Positions 7,533-15,198 are shown, counted from the stretch's first letter. The stretch: 16,735 nt of DNA from RGIG3009 sp045590855 (GCA_045590855.1 JAZNRV010000098.1:1-16735), one strand, 5' to 3'. The notes: generated from the letters alone by a model not told the origin. Numbers and translations: made by a program.

Positions 7533-9515
7533 TCAACTCAAATCCACTTGTTCCAAATACAAACTGCCTCGCTCGGCAATAAATTCTTTTCGTCCGCTTA
7601 AATTATCACCCAACAACACGTCAAACATCTGCGCGGTGGCTTCCTCACCCGAGGGCTCCACACGAATCAACCGACGCGTGGCGGGGTTCATGGTGGTCAG
7701 CGACATCATTTCGGGGTCGTTTTCACCAAGACCTTTGGAGCGCTGAATGGTATATTTGGTGTCACCCAGTTCTTGCAAAATGGTGGCTTTTTCCGCATCG
7801 TTGTACGCAAAATACGTATCGGTTTTGGTGCTGATTTCATACAGCGGTGTTTCCGCAATAAACACCTTTCCTTCACGAATCAACGTGGGGGTCAGGCAAT
7901 ACAACATGGTCAAAATCAAGGTGCGAATTTGGAAACCGTCGACATCGGCATCGGTACAAATAATCACTTTGTTCCACCGCAACAAATTCAAGTCAAACGT
8001 CGCCAAATCTTTGTTGGCTTTGGATTTCACTTCCACACCGCAACCGAGCACTTTGAGCAAATCGGTAATAATATCACTTTTGAAAATCTTGTTCAAATCC
8101 GCTTTGAGACAGTTTAGAATTTTACCACGCACGGGGATAATGGCTTGGAAATTCGGGTCACGCGCTTGCACGCAAGCGCCCATGGCGGATTTACCTTCCA
8201 CAATAAACAGTTCCCGCTCGTCGGTATTCCGACTGCGGCAGTCCACAAACGTTTGCACGCGCGACGTCAAATCGTTGCCCGCTTGCAACGTCTTTTTCAA
8301 ACTTTGGCGCGTCACTTCTGCTTTTTCGCGGCTACGCTTGTTAATAAGAACTTGATCGGTCAGTTTGTCCGCTTCCGCCTTGTTTTCCAAAAAATAAACT
8401 TCCAAATGATGCCGCAAAAATTCCGTCATCGATTCTTGAATAAACTTGTTGGTAATCGCTTTTTTGGTTTGGTTTTCATACGACGTTTGAGTGGAGAAAG
8501 ACGAAGAAACCAACACCAAACAATCCTGCACGTCTTGGAACGTGATTTTACTTTCGTTTTTAAGATATTTTCCGTTTTGTTTTAAATACGCATCAATTTG
8601 CGAAACAAACGCCGAGCGTACCGCTTTTTCCGGTGCGCCGCCGTGCTCCAACCAACTGGAATTGTGGTAGTACTCCAACAAATTGATTTTGTTGGAACAG
8701 CACATAGCCACGTTGAATTTTACTTTGTATTCCGGTTTATCTTCACGGTCGCGACCGCGGCGTTCCGCCGTCCACACTTGCACGTCGGTCATGGCGGCTT
8801 CGCCCGCAAGCTCGTTCACATAATCGGCAATGCCGTTTTGATAAACAAATTCTTCGGTTTCAAAAGTGCGCCCGTTTTGGTTGCGCAACACAAACAGCAA
8901 ATTCGGGTTAACAATCGCTTGACGGCGCAACACATCGCGGAAATATTCCATCGGCACCGCAATGTCGGTAAACACTTGCAAATCCGGTTTCCAGCGAATA
9001 ACAGTACCCATATCGCGCTTTGCATAGGGCTCTTTGGTAAGACCGCCCACGTTTTCGCCGTGTTCAAAATGCAACGTATACTTAAATCCGTCGCGTCTTA
9101 CTTCCACGTCCATGTATTCCGAAGAATACTGCGTGGCACACGCCCCCAGACCGTTAAGGCCCAATGAAAACTCATAACTTTCCCCATCGTTGGTATTGTA
9201 TTTACCACCGGCATATAATTCGCAAAAAATAAGTTCCCAGTTAAACCGATTTTCCTTGGTGTTAAAATCCACCGGAATACCGCGTCCAAAATCTTGCACT
9301 TCAAACGAACCGTCCTCATAACGGGTGGTAACAATTTTGTTGCCGTGCCCTTCACGCGCTTCGTCAATGGAGTTGGACAATATTTCAAAAACGGCGTGCT
9401 GACAGCCTTCCAATCCGTCCGAACCGAAAATAACGGCAGGACGTTTGCGAACACGGTCTGCGCCTTTGAGTGACGTAATACTTTCGTTTCCGTAACTTGG
9501 CTTTTTCGTTGCCAT
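7533..9515 (-). CDS. parE: DNA topoisomerase IV subunit B-like protein (GyrB/ParE family, divergent)
   Basis: A 660-residue ATPase/TOPRIM subunit. The GHKL ATPase shows EILSNSIDEA (Glu44, Asn48), DFGRGIP (Asp75, Gly79) and GLNGLGACATQ near 119-129. The transducer QTK motif is at 349-351. The TOPRIM domain has Glu440 in VEGKSAMG, the RGKILN segment near 463-468, and the DxDxD metal cluster Asp522/524/526 in TDADVDGFQI. QRSKGLGE is at 591-598. The usual EGDSAGG reads EGKSAMG and DGxHI reads DGFQI, so this belongs to a divergent clostridial subgroup rather than to standard GyrB. The catalytic acids are all retained, so it should be active. AAGGAAG lies 8 nt before the ATG. The parC gene follows 11 bp after the stop. 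Annotation as gyrase B is an alternative; the lack of a GyrA-box in the partner argues against it. Confidence 0.87.
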   Translation of the reverse strand: MATKKPSYGNESITSLKGADRVRKRPAVIFGSDGLEGCQHAVFEILSNSIDEAREGHGNKIVTTRYEDGSFEVQDFGRGIPVDFNTKENRFNWELIFCELYAGGKYNTNDGESYEFSLGLNGLGACATQYSSEYMDVEVRRDGFKYTLHFEHGENVGGLTKEPYAKRDMGTVIRWKPDLQVFTDIAVPMEYFRDVLRRQAIVNPNLLFVLRNQNGRTFETEEFVYQNGIADYVNELAGEAAMTDVQVWTAERRGRDREDKPEYKVKFNVAMCCSNKINLLEYYHNSSWLEHGGAPEKAVRSAFVSQIDAYLKQNGKYLKNESKITFQDVQDCLVLVSSSFSTQTSYENQTKKAITNKFIQESMTEFLRHHLEVYFLENKAEADKLTDQVLINKRSREKAEVTRQSLKKTLQAGNDLTSRVQTFVDCRSRNTDERELFIVEGKSAMGACVQARDPNFQAIIPVRGKILNCLKADLNKIFKSDIITDLLKVLGCGVEVKSKANKDLATFDLNLLRWNKVIICTDADVDGFQIRTLILTMLYCLTPTLIREGKVFIAETPLYEISTKTDTYFAYNDAEKATILQELGDTKYTIQRSKGLGENDPEMMSLTTMNPATRRLIRVEPSGEEATAQMFDVLLGDNLSGRKEFIAERGSLYLEQVDLS

Positions 9516-9571
9516 GCTTCACGCTTCCTTCTTTTGCTTAAATGTAGTAGTTGTCTTGAACATTCCTTATT

Positions 9572-9601
9572 ATTTTATACCATATGTTGGTATTTCGTCA
9601 A
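9572..9601 (-). promoter_or_regulatory. Promoter of parE-parC with embedded inverted repeat
   Basis: On the minus strand a -35 TTGACG (9601-9596) is followed by either TATAAA (9579-9574, 16-bp spacer, preceded by TGG) or TAAAAT (9577-9572, 18-bp spacer). A perfect inverted repeat ATACCA-5 nt-TGGTAT (9577-9593) fills the spacer and touches the -10, so it could be an operator. Confidence 0.6.
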
Positions 9602-9616
9602 GTTTGAAATTTTGCA

Positions 9617-10495
9617 CTAGCCATCCACCGCCAACGACCGTCGAAACTCCGTGGGTGTCAATCCGGTCACACGCTTGAACACCCGCGCAAAATATTGCGG
9701 GTTGTCAAACCCCAGCAAATCTGAAATTTGCGAAATGTTGTAGCGGTTTTGCCGAATCATTTTTTTTGCTTCCTCAATTTGACAACGCGTATGATACTGC
9801 GAAAGCGGATATCCCGTCTGTTCTTTAAACAACAAACTCAAATACGATTTACTGTACCCAAACGTGTTGCAAATATCCTCTACCTTTACTTTTTCAGTTG
9901 CTTTGGAACGGATAAATTGCTTGATTTGCGATACCAACTGCGTTTCCACGCTTTCCTTGGTCGGCAAAAAACTAATTTCTTGTTTTTCGGTCACGTCGCG
10001 CACCAGCGTAATTAAAAATTGCTCCAAATATAGTTGTATCAATTGTTCTCCACCGATTTTTGCCGTTGGCTTTAACTCAAACTTTATCGGTGTGGTGTCG
10101 TTTTTAGGAATATAATACGTGTTTTCCGCCTCGTGAATAATACCCGCCAACAAGGGTTTGAGATGCTTGCTTACCACATCGGTATAATTTTCGAAAAACC
10201 GCATCGCCGCCGATTTACAAACAAACGAAATCACAAAAATATTCGGCGACGAATCGTATGACCGAATGGTGTGAAACTCATTGGGCTTGTGAAAAATAAT
10301 TTCTCCCTGCTTTAAAATCAGCGGCTTTCCGTCGCTGGTCACTTCCACCATACCGCTATCTACATATACCATTTCCCAAAAATCGTGTGCCTCCCCCTCA
10401 AAGACAAAAGAAGCATCAAATTCGTAATAATGAATCGTCACAACCTCGGTAATATTGATAACCGTTTTAAACTTTCGTTTGATGTAAGGTATCAT
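9617..10495 (-). CDS. AraC-family transcriptional regulator with cupin-like sensor domain
   Basis: A 292-residue regulator. Residues about 25-80 form an AraC-type cupin/ligand-binding domain (FEGEAHDFWEMVYVDSG, then LKQGEIIFHKPNEFHTI). The final 100 residues carry the two AraC helix-turn-helix motifs, VEDICNTFGYSKSYLSLLFK near 205-224 and ISQISDLLGFDNPQYFARVFK near 254-274, followed by the family signature TGLTPTEFRR. It is divergent from the TIM-barrel/dehydrogenase pair and so probably activates that pair in response to a sugar or its derivative. GAGGTGG lies 6 nt before the ATG. The ligand is unknown. Confidence 0.9.
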   Translation of the reverse strand: MIPYIKRKFKTVINITEVVTIHYYEFDASFVFEGEAHDFWEMVYVDSGMVEVTSDGKPLILKQGEIIFHKPNEFHTIRSYDSSPNIFVISFVCKSAAMRFFENYTDVVSKHLKPLLAGIIHEAENTYYIPKNDTTPIKFELKPTAKIGGEQLIQLYLEQFLITLVRDVTEKQEISFLPTKESVETQLVSQIKQFIRSKATEKVKVEDICNTFGYSKSYLSLLFKEQTGYPLSQYHTRCQIEEAKKMIRQNRYNISQISDLLGFDNPQYFARVFKRVTGLTPTEFRRSLAVDG

Positions 10496-10520
10496 AAAAA
10501 GCCACCTCGTTTTTTAATTG

Positions 10521-10552
10521 GACAAAAGTGAACGTTTGCGGTACAAAAATAT
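10521..10552. promoter_or_regulatory. Putative AraC-type operator (direct repeat, 21-bp periodicity)
   Basis: ACAAAA occurs at 10522-10527 and again at 10543-10548, exactly 21 bp apart, in the divergent intergenic region. The second copy lies just upstream of the weak -35 region of the plus-strand module. A 21-bp repeat period places both half-sites on the same DNA face, as at the araBAD I1-I2 sites. The site is short, so the match could be chance in AT-rich DNA. Confidence 0.4.
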
Positions 10553-10572
10553 CTGTTTTTCCGTGCAGAAAT

Positions 10573-10601
10573 ATTCTATCATAAAAGTAACAAAAAAACA
10601 A
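10573..10601 (-). promoter_or_regulatory. Possible promoter of the AraC-family regulator gene
   Basis: On the minus strand the -35 is TTGTTT (10601-10596), the spacer is 17 bp, and the -10 is TAGAAT (10578-10573) preceded by TGA. It overlaps the -10 of the plus-strand module promoter, and its transcript would cross the putative operator. Confidence 0.4.
10577..10582 (+). promoter_or_regulatory. -10 element of the sugar module, weak -35
   Basis: TATCAT at 10577-10582 is the best -10 upstream of the plus-strand pair. The matching -35 position (about 10553-10559, T-rich) is poor, as expected for an activator-dependent promoter. AGGAGG follows at 10601-10606, 6 nt before the ATG. Confidence 0.4.
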
Positions 10602-10612
10602 GGAGGCTCATT

Positions 10613-11452
10613 ATGAAAAAAGGTATCAGTATTTGGTCCTTCGGGAATCTCTCGTTGGAAGAATCGTTCCGTTTGGCAGCCAAAGCCGGTTTTGACGGCG
10701 TGGAAGTTGCCTTAAACGAAACCGGCGAAGCATCGCTTGCTTCGGACGAAAAAGAATGGGCACGTATCAAAAAATTGGCGGACGATTGCGGTTTGCAACT
10801 GTACAGCGTTGCGTGCGGTCTTTACTGGGATTATCCGATTACTTCGGACGATGCCGCCATTCGCAGCCGCGGCATGGACATCGTCAAAAAAGAAATCGAT
10901 ATGGCACAAGCCCTCGGCTGTGACTCTTGCTTGGTCATCCCCGGCACGGTGTGCGCCGATTTTGTCGACCCCAACTGCGTGGTCGATTATCAAACCGCTT
11001 ACGACCGCAGTTTGGAAGCTTTTTCCAAACTCAAAACGTATGCCGAAGCCGCCAAAGTCAACATCGGGCTTGAAAACGTTTGGAACAAATTCCTTACCTC
11101 CCCCATTGAAATGAAAAACTTCATCGACGCCATCGGCAGCGATTATGTCGGCAGTTACTTGGATGTGGGTAACATTTTGTTCAACGGATACCCCGAACAC
11201 TGGATTCGCGTGTTGGGCAACCGCATCAAAAAAGTCCACTTCAAAGACTATCGCAAAGCCGCCGGCGGCTTGCATGGTTTTGTGGATTTGCTCGCCGGCG
11301 ATGTCAACTACCCCGCTGTGATGGATGCGTTCAAAGAAGTCGGCTACGACGGTTGGGTCACCGCCGAAATGATTCCCAACTACGCCACCTATAACGAAGC
11401 GCTCATTTACAACACATCCCTTTCGATGGACAAAATTTTAGGAAGAAAGTAA
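10613..11452 (+). CDS. Sugar phosphate isomerase/epimerase (xylose isomerase-like TIM barrel)
   Basis: A 279-residue single-domain TIM barrel of the AP_endonuc_2/xylose-isomerase-like superfamily. It shows the metal and catalytic quartet typical of D-tagatose/D-psicose 3-epimerase and IolE/UlaE-like enzymes: Glu154 (GLENVW), Asp184 (SYLDVGN), His209 (VHFKDYR) and Glu252 (VTAEMIP). The expected chemistry is metal-dependent epimerisation, isomerisation or dehydration at a carbon next to a keto group. It starts a two-gene plus-strand operon with the Gfo/Idh/MocA dehydrogenase 13 bp downstream and is divergent from an AraC regulator. That pairing is common in pathways that oxidise and then rearrange an inositol, a keto-sugar or an unusual hexose. 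I cannot name the substrate. Confidence 0.87.
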   Translation: MKKGISIWSFGNLSLEESFRLAAKAGFDGVEVALNETGEASLASDEKEWARIKKLADDCGLQLYSVACGLYWDYPITSDDAAIRSRGMDIVKKEIDMAQALGCDSCLVIPGTVCADFVDPNCVVDYQTAYDRSLEAFSKLKTYAEAAKVNIGLENVWNKFLTSPIEMKNFIDAIGSDYVGSYLDVGNILFNGYPEHWIRVLGNRIKKVHFKDYRKAAGGLHGFVDLLAGDVNYPAVMDAFKEVGYDGWVTAEMIPNYATYNEALIYNTSLSMDKILGRK

Positions 11453-11465
11453 GAGGTGCACAACT

Positions 11466-12446
11466 ATGATTAAAGTCGGTTTGATTGGTTGCGGTTTTAT
11501 GGGCACCATGCACTGCAACTGCTACAAAAACATTCCCGGCGTTGAAATTGCGGCACTCGCCGATATTCGCCGCGACAAAGCAGAAACGTTGGCACAAGGC
11601 ACCAACGCTGTCATTTACGGCGATGGCAAAGATTTGATTGCCAATGCCGATGTGGATATCATCGACATCTGCTTACCCACCTACCTGCACGCCGAATATG
11701 CTCTGCTCGCCATGGACAAAGTCAAATACTTGTTTGTGGAAAAACCGGTAGCGCTCACCAACGAACAAGGCGCCGCCATGTTAGAAAAAGCCGCCGCAAC
11801 CGGTTGCCAAGTGCAAATTGGTCAAGTCATTCGTTTTTGGGATGAATACGTTGCCCTCAAAGATATTGTCGAAAAAGGCACCTACGGCAAAGTGGTAAAC
11901 GCCAACTTCCGTCGTTTGAGCCCTGTTCCGACATGGGGTTGGGAAGATTGGTTGCTCAAAACCCCGCTTTCCGGCGGTGCTGCACAAGACTTGCACATTC
12001 ACGACGTTGACTATGTGCTTTCTTTGTTCGGCAAACCCAACGCTTATTCCTCGGCGAAAAACATTTTGGGTGAAGCCAATTCCTACATCAACACGTCCTT
12101 GCGCTATAACGATTTTGTTGTCACCGTAGAAGGCACGTGGAATCTGCCCACCACCTACCCCTTCACGGCCACTTTCCGTGTCGTGTTCGAAAAAGGCGTT
12201 GTGGAAAATGCCGGCGGTAAATTCCTTTTGTACACCGAAGCCGGTGTCGAAGAAATTCCGATCATCAAAACCACCGTGGAAGGCGACGGTTTTGAAGGCG
12301 GCAACGTTTCGGACTTGGGCGGTTATTTTAATGAACTTGTGTATTTCACCGACTGTGCCAAACAACAAAAAGCGGTCGAAAAAGCCACTCTGGCAGATGC
12401 CACGGCTTCGCTCGAATTTGTGTTAGACGAAATTGCCAACGCCTAA
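11466..12446 (+). CDS. Gfo/Idh/MocA family NAD(P)-dependent oxidoreductase
   Basis: A 326-residue two-domain dehydrogenase. The N-terminal Rossmann fold begins with GLIGCGFMG (GxGxxG, 5-13), has the acidic end of beta 2 at ALADIRR, and has the family EKPVA loop with Lys93. The C-terminal domain carries GGAAQDLHIHDVD near 170-182, with Asp175 and His179 as the expected catalytic pair together with Lys93. The likely reaction is oxidation of one hydroxyl of a sugar, polyol or inositol ring to a ketone. The RBS AGAGGTG is 7 nt upstream, and the 13-bp gap to the preceding gene indicates one operon. Such a keto product would suit the TIM-barrel partner. Confidence 0.9.
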   Translation: MIKVGLIGCGFMGTMHCNCYKNIPGVEIAALADIRRDKAETLAQGTNAVIYGDGKDLIANADVDIIDICLPTYLHAEYALLAMDKVKYLFVEKPVALTNEQGAAMLEKAAATGCQVQIGQVIRFWDEYVALKDIVEKGTYGKVVNANFRRLSPVPTWGWEDWLLKTPLSGGAAQDLHIHDVDYVLSLFGKPNAYSSAKNILGEANSYINTSLRYNDFVVTVEGTWNLPTTYPFTATFRVVFEKGVVENAGGKFLLYTEAGVEEIPIIKTTVEGDGFEGGNVSDLGGYFNELVYFTDCAKQQKAVEKATLADATASLEFVLDEIANA

Positions 12447-12457
12447 TTTAAACAACC

Positions 12458-12496
12458 AAAAAGTGATGTTGAGAACTTTCTCAACAGCACTTTTTT
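12458..12496. terminator. Bidirectional terminator between the sugar module and apbE
   Basis: A stem of AAAAAGTG and TGTTGAG pairs with CTCAACA and CACTTTTT, with one A-G mismatch and a 6-nt loop at 12474-12479. Both strands end in a T-run (six T on plus, five on minus). It overlaps the apbE stop codon and separates convergent genes. Confidence 0.85.
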
Positions 12497-13478
12497 ATGG
12501 CTTTTCATATTGCAACCCATCGGTTGCTTGTATCGTTCCGTCGGTGCGCACGAACAATGCTTCCACACCGTCTAACGATGCTATCAGCTCGGTTGCCGCT
12601 TGTTCGCCCATCACAAAACACGCCGTGGATAAAGCATCTGCTTTTGCCGAACTTTCGCACACGATTGTCACCGATGCTAATCCGTTGTTCACCGGCATAC
12701 CCGTTTGGGGATTCAAAAGATGGTGATACCGTACCCCGTCAACGGTAAACCCTCGCTCGTACACACCCGAAGTCACTGCCGAAATATCTTCCCCGCTAAT
12801 CACCGCACACAACTTTGTTGTATCCTGCGGGTCTTTAATGCCAACGCGAAAGGCTTTTCCCTGCTTGTTTCCGCACACCACAATGTTACCACCCAAATCA
12901 ATAATGGCAGAGGTAATCCCGTGCTGTTGCAACACCGTTCGCACACGGTCGCCAATATACCCTTTGGCAATGCCGCCCAAATCCACACCCGCATCGGCGG
13001 GTAATTGCGCTGTCGTTTCGGTCACAACCAGTCGGCGATAATCCACCGCTTTTGCCGCTTGTAACAACGCATCCGTATTCGGAACTGTTGGGTTTTCTGC
13101 CGCAAAATCCCACAACAAGGTAAGCGGCCGAACCGTCACGTCAAAAGCACCCTTCGAAAACTCGCCATACTGTTTTGCTTGCAACAACAGCTCAGCGGTT
13201 TCATTGGACACCGTTATCGGTTTCCCGCCCGCTTCGTTTAATTTGGCAATATCACTGCCCTCTCTTGTTACACTCAGCAACGCTTCCAGCCGTTCGATTT
13301 CGTCAAAACTTGCCGTCAACGCTTTATCTGCTGCCGATTTGGGCAGGTCATATACCGTAACGGTCACCGCCGTGTTCAACGCAAAATCGGAACGAGAAAA
13401 GGATGTCACTTGTGCCCGACAACCGACACAGCCCAACACACACAAGATAGCGAATATAAACAGTAAAACTCTTTTCAT
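12495..13478 (-). CDS. apbE: FAD:protein FMN transferase, lipoprotein
   Basis: A 327-residue Mg-dependent flavin transferase that attaches FMN from FAD to Thr/Ser of target proteins outside the membrane. In anaerobes the targets are typically Rnf or Nqr subunits or extracellular FMN-binding-domain proteins. A signal peptide (MKRVLLFIFAILCVLGC) leads into a lipobox-like stretch in which Cys17 or Cys20 could be lipidated. Family motifs are present: GAFDVTVRPL at 110-119, DLGGIAKGYIGD at 166-177, DLGGN at 194-198, TSGVYER at 236-242, HHLLNPQTG at 252-260 and the metal-binding ADALST at 280-285. A GGAG-type RBS lies about 9 nt before the ATG. No flavinylation target is encoded in the window. Confidence 0.92.
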   Translation of the reverse strand: MKRVLLFIFAILCVLGCVGCRAQVTSFSRSDFALNTAVTVTVYDLPKSAADKALTASFDEIERLEALLSVTREGSDIAKLNEAGGKPITVSNETAELLLQAKQYGEFSKGAFDVTVRPLTLLWDFAAENPTVPNTDALLQAAKAVDYRRLVVTETTAQLPADAGVDLGGIAKGYIGDRVRTVLQQHGITSAIIDLGGNIVVCGNKQGKAFRVGIKDPQDTTKLCAVISGEDISAVTSGVYERGFTVDGVRYHHLLNPQTGMPVNNGLASVTIVCESSAKADALSTACFVMGEQAATELIASLDGVEALFVRTDGTIQATDGLQYEKP

Positions 13479-13503
13479 CTTCTATTTCACTCCACTTATT
13501 TAC

Positions 13504-13533
13504 AGTGTACCACCGGTGCCGTCTGTCTGTAAA
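13504..13533 (-). promoter_or_regulatory. Possible promoter of apbE
   Basis: On the minus strand the -35 is TTTACA (13533-13528), the spacer is 18 bp, and the -10 is TACACT (13509-13504). The spacer contains the 8-bp palindrome CACCGGTG (13511-13518). Confidence 0.45.
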
Positions 13534-13561
13534 GAAAAAAGTAACAACTTTGTCACAATGA

Positions 13562-13590
13562 TTGCACAATATCATTCAAAAAGGTATACT
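13562..13590 (+). promoter_or_regulatory. Sigma-A promoter of the O-antigen-ligase-like gene
   Basis: The -35 is TTGCAC (13562-13567), the spacer is 17 bp, and the -10 is TATACT (13585-13590). The leader is about 45 nt and contains the palindrome GGGCATGCCC. Confidence 0.7.
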
Positions 13591-13641
13591 AACGTTGGAT
13601 ATTGGGGCATGCCCAAAATTTATTGGAAAAGGAGTGTTGGT

Positions 13642-14961
13642 ATGGGTAAACGCGTGCTTCGTCTTGTTCGAGACGATTTCTCGTTTTTTCTGTCGCTGTT
13701 GTTGCTTACCCTTGTCCCGTTGTTTCCGGAATACTGCGCTCCGTTTTTGGCAATCGTCTCGCTTTGCGCCGCTGCCAAAGATGCCCATAACCGTCAAACC
13801 GTGGTGCAACTCGGCACGTTAGGGAAATTGTTGTTACTGTTTGTGGTTTATCAACTGATTTCCGCCACCTATTCCCACCACGTCAGCAACACCCTTTCCA
13901 CCGTTGCCATGTGGGCAGTCATGTTTTGCGGCTATTTATCACTCACCACCGTGCTTTGCAATCGTCGTCGTTTGCACACCGCTTTGTTTTTTATCAGTGT
14001 GGTTGCGGGACTTGTAGGGTTAATCGCTTGTTCACAATACGTTTTGCGCGATGTTTTCGGGCAAAAACTCCCCAACCAACTCTGGTTTGCTCTTGACGAA
14101 AAACTTTACGCAACTTTCCCCTTGGGTATCAATTTATACTTGGGATTCGAACGCGCAGCCGCCACGTTTAATAACCCCAACATTTTGGCCGAATACTTAG
14201 TTATGGTCATCCCCTTTGTGGGCTATGCCGGTTTTTTTGGTCCGCGGACAAAAGCAGCCTTGTGGATGCGTGGTTGCTTGTTGCTTGCCGTGCTGGGTAC
14301 TGCCGTTTCGTTTTCCCGCGGCGCGTATATTGCGCTGCTTTCTATGCTTTTGTTGATTTTGGCGTTAAATTTCAAACATTTAACCCCTTTTATTTTGTGC
14401 TTGGTGGCGGCAATATCCCTCATCCCCGAAGCCGTTATGAGCCGCTTTTTGTCAATTGGTGCCGCCTCCACAGACAGTGCCATTACCGAACGTTTTGAAA
14501 TTTGGAACGTCGCTGTTCAAACCATCATTGACCGTCCTTTGTTCGGTTTGGGTGCAGGTGTTTCGAATTTTTGGGAATCTCTTCAAAACGCCGGCATCAA
14601 CGCCCCCCACTCCCACAACCTCATTTTACAGTTGTTGGTAGAAGGTGGCTTTGTCATGTTGTTTATTTTGTGTACGGTCGGAACCAAACTGTTGCAAAAC
14701 AGCTTGGAACTGGCTAACCGCCGTGCTCACGGCCACGGATTGGGATTTGTGCTGAGCATGTTCGTCATTGCCTTTGTGGTATACGGCATGGTGGATTACC
14801 CGTTCCTTTCCCCTAAATTGGTCGGCACGTTTTTGATGGTCTTAGGTCTTGCCGAATCGGTTTCGCATTTGTATTTATCATCCCCTACCACCTCGCTTGT
14901 CCGTTACCCTTGTTCCCTTTGGCAATCTGTTAAAAAACACCTCAAACCACACCGCAAATAA
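13642..14961 (+). CDS. O-antigen ligase / polymerase-like polytopic membrane protein (Wzy_C)
   Basis: A 439-residue integral membrane protein with roughly ten or more hydrophobic segments. It belongs to the O-antigen ligase/Wzy family, which joins or polymerises lipid-linked glycans on the outer face of the membrane. Diagnostic stretches are TFNNPNILAEYLVMVIP near 175-191, SFSRGAYIALL near 223-233, then ERFEIWNVAVQTIIDRPLFG near 283-302 leading to GLGAGVSNFW, and APHSHNLILQLLVEGG near 321-336. The large periplasmic-type loop with conserved Arg284 and His325 is present. I chose the ATG at 13642, with AAAGGAG 7 nt upstream and the promoter at 13562-13590. A longer in-frame reading to 13204 would start inside apbE on the other strand and is rejected. 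It stands alone with its own terminator and no glycosyltransferases nearby, so it could serve a teichoic acid, capsule or protein glycosylation system elsewhere. Confidence 0.85.
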   Translation: MGKRVLRLVRDDFSFFLSLLLLTLVPLFPEYCAPFLAIVSLCAAAKDAHNRQTVVQLGTLGKLLLLFVVYQLISATYSHHVSNTLSTVAMWAVMFCGYLSLTTVLCNRRRLHTALFFISVVAGLVGLIACSQYVLRDVFGQKLPNQLWFALDEKLYATFPLGINLYLGFERAAATFNNPNILAEYLVMVIPFVGYAGFFGPRTKAALWMRGCLLLAVLGTAVSFSRGAYIALLSMLLLILALNFKHLTPFILCLVAAISLIPEAVMSRFLSIGAASTDSAITERFEIWNVAVQTIIDRPLFGLGAGVSNFWESLQNAGINAPHSHNLILQLLVEGGFVMLFILCTVGTKLLQNSLELANRRAHGHGLGFVLSMFVIAFVVYGMVDYPFLSPKLVGTFLMVLGLAESVSHLYLSSPTTSLVRYPCSLWQSVKKHLKPHRK

Positions 14962-14965
14962 ACAG

Positions 14966-15013
14966 AAAAATCAAGGGATTTTGAAATTTTTTAAAAATCC
15001 CCTTGACTTTTTC
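14966..15013 (+). terminator. Terminator of the O-antigen-ligase-like gene
   Basis: TCAAGGG-ATTTT (14971-14982) pairs with AAAAATCCCCTTGA (about 14993-15006) with a one-base bulge, followed by a short T-run at 15008-15012. The 3' arm and T-run also hold the -35 box of the tRNA promoter. Confidence 0.75.
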
Positions 15014-15031
15014 AAAAAAACACACTATAAT
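15003..15031 (+). promoter_or_regulatory. Strong promoter of tRNA-Arg
   Basis: The -35 is TTGACT (15003-15008), the spacer is 17 bp, and the -10 is the perfect consensus TATAAT (15026-15031). The start should lie near 15038, about 14 nt before the mature tRNA. Confidence 0.85.
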
Positions 15032-15051
15032 CTACTACGTTGTTTGCCTAT

Positions 15052-15128
15052 GCGCTCGTAGCTCAGCTGGATAGAGTGCTTGACTACGAATCAAGAGGTC
15101 AGGGGTTCGAATCCCTTCGGGCGCGCCA
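15052..15128 (+). tRNA. tRNA-Arg (anticodon ACG)
   Basis: A complete 77-nt cloverleaf. The acceptor stem pairs GCGCTCG with CGGGCGC (one G-U). It has a standard D arm and the anticodon stem CTTGA/TCAAG with a loop whose anticodon ACG is at 15086-15088; the A is expected to be modified to inosine and read CGU, CGC and CGA. The T arm has TTCGAAT, with discriminator G and an encoded CCA end. The tRNA is intact although an integrase element begins right after it, as is usual when the element restores the 3' end. Confidence 0.97.
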
Positions 15129-15130
15129 AG

Positions 15131-15177
15131 AAAAACCGCTTAACCAAGCCATTTTCGGCAAGGTCGGGCGGTTTTTT
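15131..15177 (+). terminator. Terminator of tRNA-Arg
   Basis: AAAAACCGC (15131-15139) pairs with GCGGTTTTT (15168-15176), with small nested pairs (GCC/GGC) inside. It begins two bases after the CCA end. If the recombination crossover is in the tRNA 3' end, this terminator belongs to the inserted element rather than to the original locus. Confidence 0.75.
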
Positions 15178-15198
15178 GTTTGTCCCTAACCCCCAACG

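Noticed and set aside
13204..13641. N-terminal extension of the O-antigen-ligase-like protein
   Set aside because: It would begin inside apbE on the other strand; a promoter and a good ribosome binding site point to the ATG at 13642.
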